A stretch of DNA of 64,000 bases, taken from contig NZ_VOHC01000011.1 of NCBI RefSeq assembly GCF_007859275.1, forward strand, positions 372,001 through 436,000, given 5' to 3'. Below, piece after piece: positions 62,125-64,000 of this stretch. Source of the stretch: Planomicrobium sp. CPCC 101079 (GTDB taxonomy: Bacteria; Bacillota; Bacilli; Bacillales_A; Planococcaceae). Position numbers and translations under genes: made by a program. Under the pieces are notes generated by a model. It was not told the DNA's origin and did not search any database. It was given only the letters and a program-made list of their open reading frames with translations. Numbering within the stretch: position 1 is the stretch's first letter; every line of letters begins with the position of its first letter.

Positions 62125-63477
62125 ATGTATCTGACGATTCAAGCCCAAGGGGACAACGTTAAAGCTATTTCATATTTGCTGGCCAAGAACCCGAACAATG
62201 TATACGAGCGGAAACAAAAAGGCCATTTGGTTCGCTTTTTCTACAGCAAGTGCACCGATACGGAACTGGATGCAACGATTTTCATCACGCCGGATCCGCT
62301 TGAACTAATCCAAAACAAATCGCGTTCCAATGATATTACCCATTACATAAATGACCGGGAATTTGCTGTCAGCAGCATCTTTACTTCGCTGATTCGCTCC
62401 GCTCTTGGCACGGCTCTTAACGGCCAGCCAAAAGAAGAATATGCCCAGTGGGTCGGTCACCGCTTTCCGTTTCGCTTCACGTTCGGTCCGGTTGCGTCTT
62501 CGCTATCTGATCAACAACTGCGAGCATTGTTTGAACCGATTGGATACGAAGTCGAGATAACACGGCCAAAGATCGACTATTCGATCCACATCAAAGACCG
62601 CAGCTCTGTCCGTACCGTTTCGCTGTCAGGACTTCAGACGCTGCAAGACGGACTGCGCCATTTGTTTGTCTTGATTCCGGTGATCGATAACTACAAACAC
62701 TATTTTATAGACGAAAAGGAAATAGACAAACTAGAGCGCTACGGGGAAGGCTGGCTTGAAACGCATCCGAACCGCGAATTCATCTACCGGCAAGCACTGC
62801 GTTTCAAGGAATTATACGATTTAGTAGACCTCGCCGACGAAAAAGAGAAAAAGGAATCTCCGGAAAAAACACTGCGGCTAAATGATCTGCGCTATGAAAA
62901 AATCATCGAATTACTCGAGGGCTTAAAACCGAAAACAGTTGTGGACTTCGGTTCTGGCGAAGGCAAGTTGTCCGCAAAAATCGGGTTCCTAAAAGGAATC
63001 CAAGAAATCCTGGCGGTTGAACCTTCCGAGTCTGCTGCGCTTAAAGCGATGGATCGGTTCAACAAACTGGAGGAAAAAGAACAATTCGTAATGCCGGAAG
63101 CCATCTGGGGATCGCTGTTTTACATGGATGAGCGCCTGAGAGACAAGGATGCTATTGTACTCTGTGAAGTGATCGAGCATATCGATGAACAGCGCCTCCC
63201 CAAAGCGATGGACACGATTTTGTCCGTCTATCAGCCAGGTGCGTTGATTATTACAACACCTAACCGCGAATACAATGAGGTTTACGATATGGAAGACCAT
63301 TTCCGCCATGCCGACCACCGTTTTGAATGGACGCGTGTGGAATTTGAAGGATGGTGCCACAAACGGAATCACCAGTCTCAATACGAACTGGAATTCCACG
63401 GCATTGGAGAAGAACAGCAGTTCTTTGGGCATCCGACCCAGCTCTGCATTTTTAAACGAAAGAGGGAATTCTCATGA
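62125..63477 (+). CDS. hen1: Hen1, 3'-terminal RNA 2'-O-methyltransferase, 450 aa
   Basis: N-terminal Hen1-N domain (about 1-240) and C-terminal methyltransferase: VVDFGSGEGKLSAKI (SAM), LCEVIEHIDEQRLP (metal-binding Glu/His), TPNREYNEVYDM and DHFRHADHRFEW. Bacterial Hen1 methylates the 3' end of RNA broken by ribotoxins, before sealing by Pnkp. Start ATG 62125 with GAAGGAG upstream; the longer frame to 62059 is non-family. Overlaps pnkp by ATGA. Confidence 0.93.
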   Translation: MYLTIQAQGDNVKAISYLLAKNPNNVYERKQKGHLVRFFYSKCTDTELDATIFITPDPLELIQNKSRSNDITHYINDREFAVSSIFTSLIRSALGTALNGQPKEEYAQWVGHRFPFRFTFGPVASSLSDQQLRALFEPIGYEVEITRPKIDYSIHIKDRSSVRTVSLSGLQTLQDGLRHLFVLIPVIDNYKHYFIDEKEIDKLERYGEGWLETHPNREFIYRQALRFKELYDLVDLADEKEKKESPEKTLRLNDLRYEKIIELLEGLKPKTVVDFGSGEGKLSAKIGFLKGIQEILAVEPSESAALKAMDRFNKLEEKEQFVMPEAIWGSLFYMDERLRDKDAIVLCEVIEHIDEQRLPKAMDTILSVYQPGALIITTPNREYNEVYDMEDHFRHADHRFEWTRVEFEGWCHKRNHQSQYELEFHGIGEEQQFFGHPTQLCIFKRKREFS

Positions 63478-64000
63478 AAATCGGATTGCCGCATGCGGGC
63501 ATTGTTTTGCTAGTCGGACCTTCCAATAGCGGAAAATCAACCTTGCTCAACAGTCTGATCACAGATGGCGCCATTGTGCCGTCAGAAGTGATTGGTTCAG
63601 ACCAATTCCGGATCCTGGTCAGCGACAAGGAATTTATCGGATGGGGCGACCGGCCGCCGGATGAAGCTGTGGGTTTGATGGAAGAGTACAACAGCATTTC
63701 AAAAGAAGCGTTTTCCTTGATGGAATCGCTTATCGAAACCCGTTGCCGTTTGGATAAAGTCTCTATTGTCGATGCCACACATTTGCATTCGGCAGACCGG
63801 AAACGCTATATCGCCTTGGCAGAGAAAAACCATGTGCCCATCATTTCTTTGGTATTCGATATACCGGAAGCGGAATTGCTGCGCCGTGATGAAAATCGGG
63901 ATTTCCCCCGCGGAAAACGGCGCATTAAGCAGCAAGTCCAAGTGTTCAACCGGGAAAAGCGCTGGCTAAAAAAAGAAGGCTTTGCTTCTGTTTATACCAT
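63474..64000 (+). CDS. pnkp: Pnkp, RNA 5'-kinase/phosphatase-ligase, cut by window end
   Basis: ATG 63474 overlaps the hen1 stop (ATGA). P-loop GPSNSGKST (residues about 15-23), then SDQFRILVSD, VDATHLHSADR and DENRDFPRGKRR, as in the N-terminal polynucleotide kinase domain of bacterial Pnkp (about 850 aa in full). The 175 codons in the window end within the kinase domain; phosphatase and ligase domains lie beyond. Together with Hen1 it forms a two-protein RNA repair complex. Confidence 0.9.
   Translation, partial: MKIGLPHAGIVLLVGPSNSGKSTLLNSLITDGAIVPSEVIGSDQFRILVSDKEFIGWGDRPPDEAVGLMEEYNSISKEAFSLMESLIETRCRLDKVSIVDATHLHSADRKRYIALAEKNHVPIISLVFDIPEAELLRRDENRDFPRGKRRIKQQVQVFNREKRWLKKEGFASVYT

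Noticed and set aside
1..64000. CRISPR arrays, tRNA/rRNA genes, insertion sequences, prophage genes
   Set aside because: Scanned by eye; no repeat-spacer pattern, cloverleaf, transposase or phage structural gene was found.

Overview
This window looks like a chromosomal segment of a low-to-moderate GC Bacillota, most likely Planococcaceae (Planococcus or a close relative). The evidence is strong AGGAGG-type ribosome binding sites, sigma-A promoters, T-box, adenine and manganese riboswitches, and proteins resembling Bacillus subtilis PbuE, YkoY, YugO, KhtTU, MenA and YdhK. The genus is inference. I saw no rRNA, tRNA, CRISPR array, prophage or insertion sequence. The region reads as a mosaic of short transcription units, mostly closed by perfect hairpins, with several decayed genes between them.

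1-9.7 kb: small hypothetical genes; an HTH regulator fused to a DUF1232 tail, with paired operators; DedA; UppP; a decayed toroid-fold (prenyltransferase-like) gene; a galactitol-type PTS operon behind a cre site but with no catabolic enzyme; OsmC; a tandem MpsC/DUF2294 protein followed by a broken copy of its own C-terminus; an SRPBCC protein. 9.8-15.7 kb: the purine pump PbuE under an adenine riboswitch whose 3' half is shared with a 25-bp terminator stem, then a probable copper or metal-stress group (YdhK, a BNR-type lipoprotein, a two-component system, a Cys-rich four-helix copper protein). 16-31.5 kb: PAS-STAS protein, EamA transporter, O-methyltransferase operon with two TACAnnTGTA operators, ECF sigma/anti-sigma pair, T-box-controlled MFS transporter, GNAT/NUDIX/HAD/SDR genes and a Bcr/CflA exporter.

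31.7-46 kb: a 1024-residue secreted Ig-repeat protein, FAD monooxygenase, glycosyltransferase, GAF-GGDEF cyclase, DUF2254 protein, TerC-family Mn exporter under a yybP-ykoY riboswitch, potassium channel, WapI-like protein, SDR and MenA. 46-57 kb: T-box plus an archaeal-type ProRS, an Rrf2 regulator divergent from an NmrA-like reductase with shared palindromes, KhtTU, and an MFS/MarR pair in which MarR seems to start at AUA.

57-64 kb: an orphan MurE-like ligase without the DNPR motif; an NhaC-family transporter behind a T-box read best as tyrosine; a PF07355-type reductase subunit whose reading frame crosses an in-frame UGA at the redox UxxC site, with a candidate SECIS hairpin (probable selenoprotein); and the Hen1-Pnkp RNA repair pair, cut by the window end.

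Common themes are leader-RNA control (three T-boxes, two riboswitches), cation and metal homeostasis (NhaC, KhtTU, YugO-like channel, TerC, copper proteins) and genome erosion (at least five broken genes). The most notable candidates are the selenoprotein, the ambiguous T-box specifier of the MFS gene, the AUA-start MarR gene and the HTH-DUF1232 fusion.
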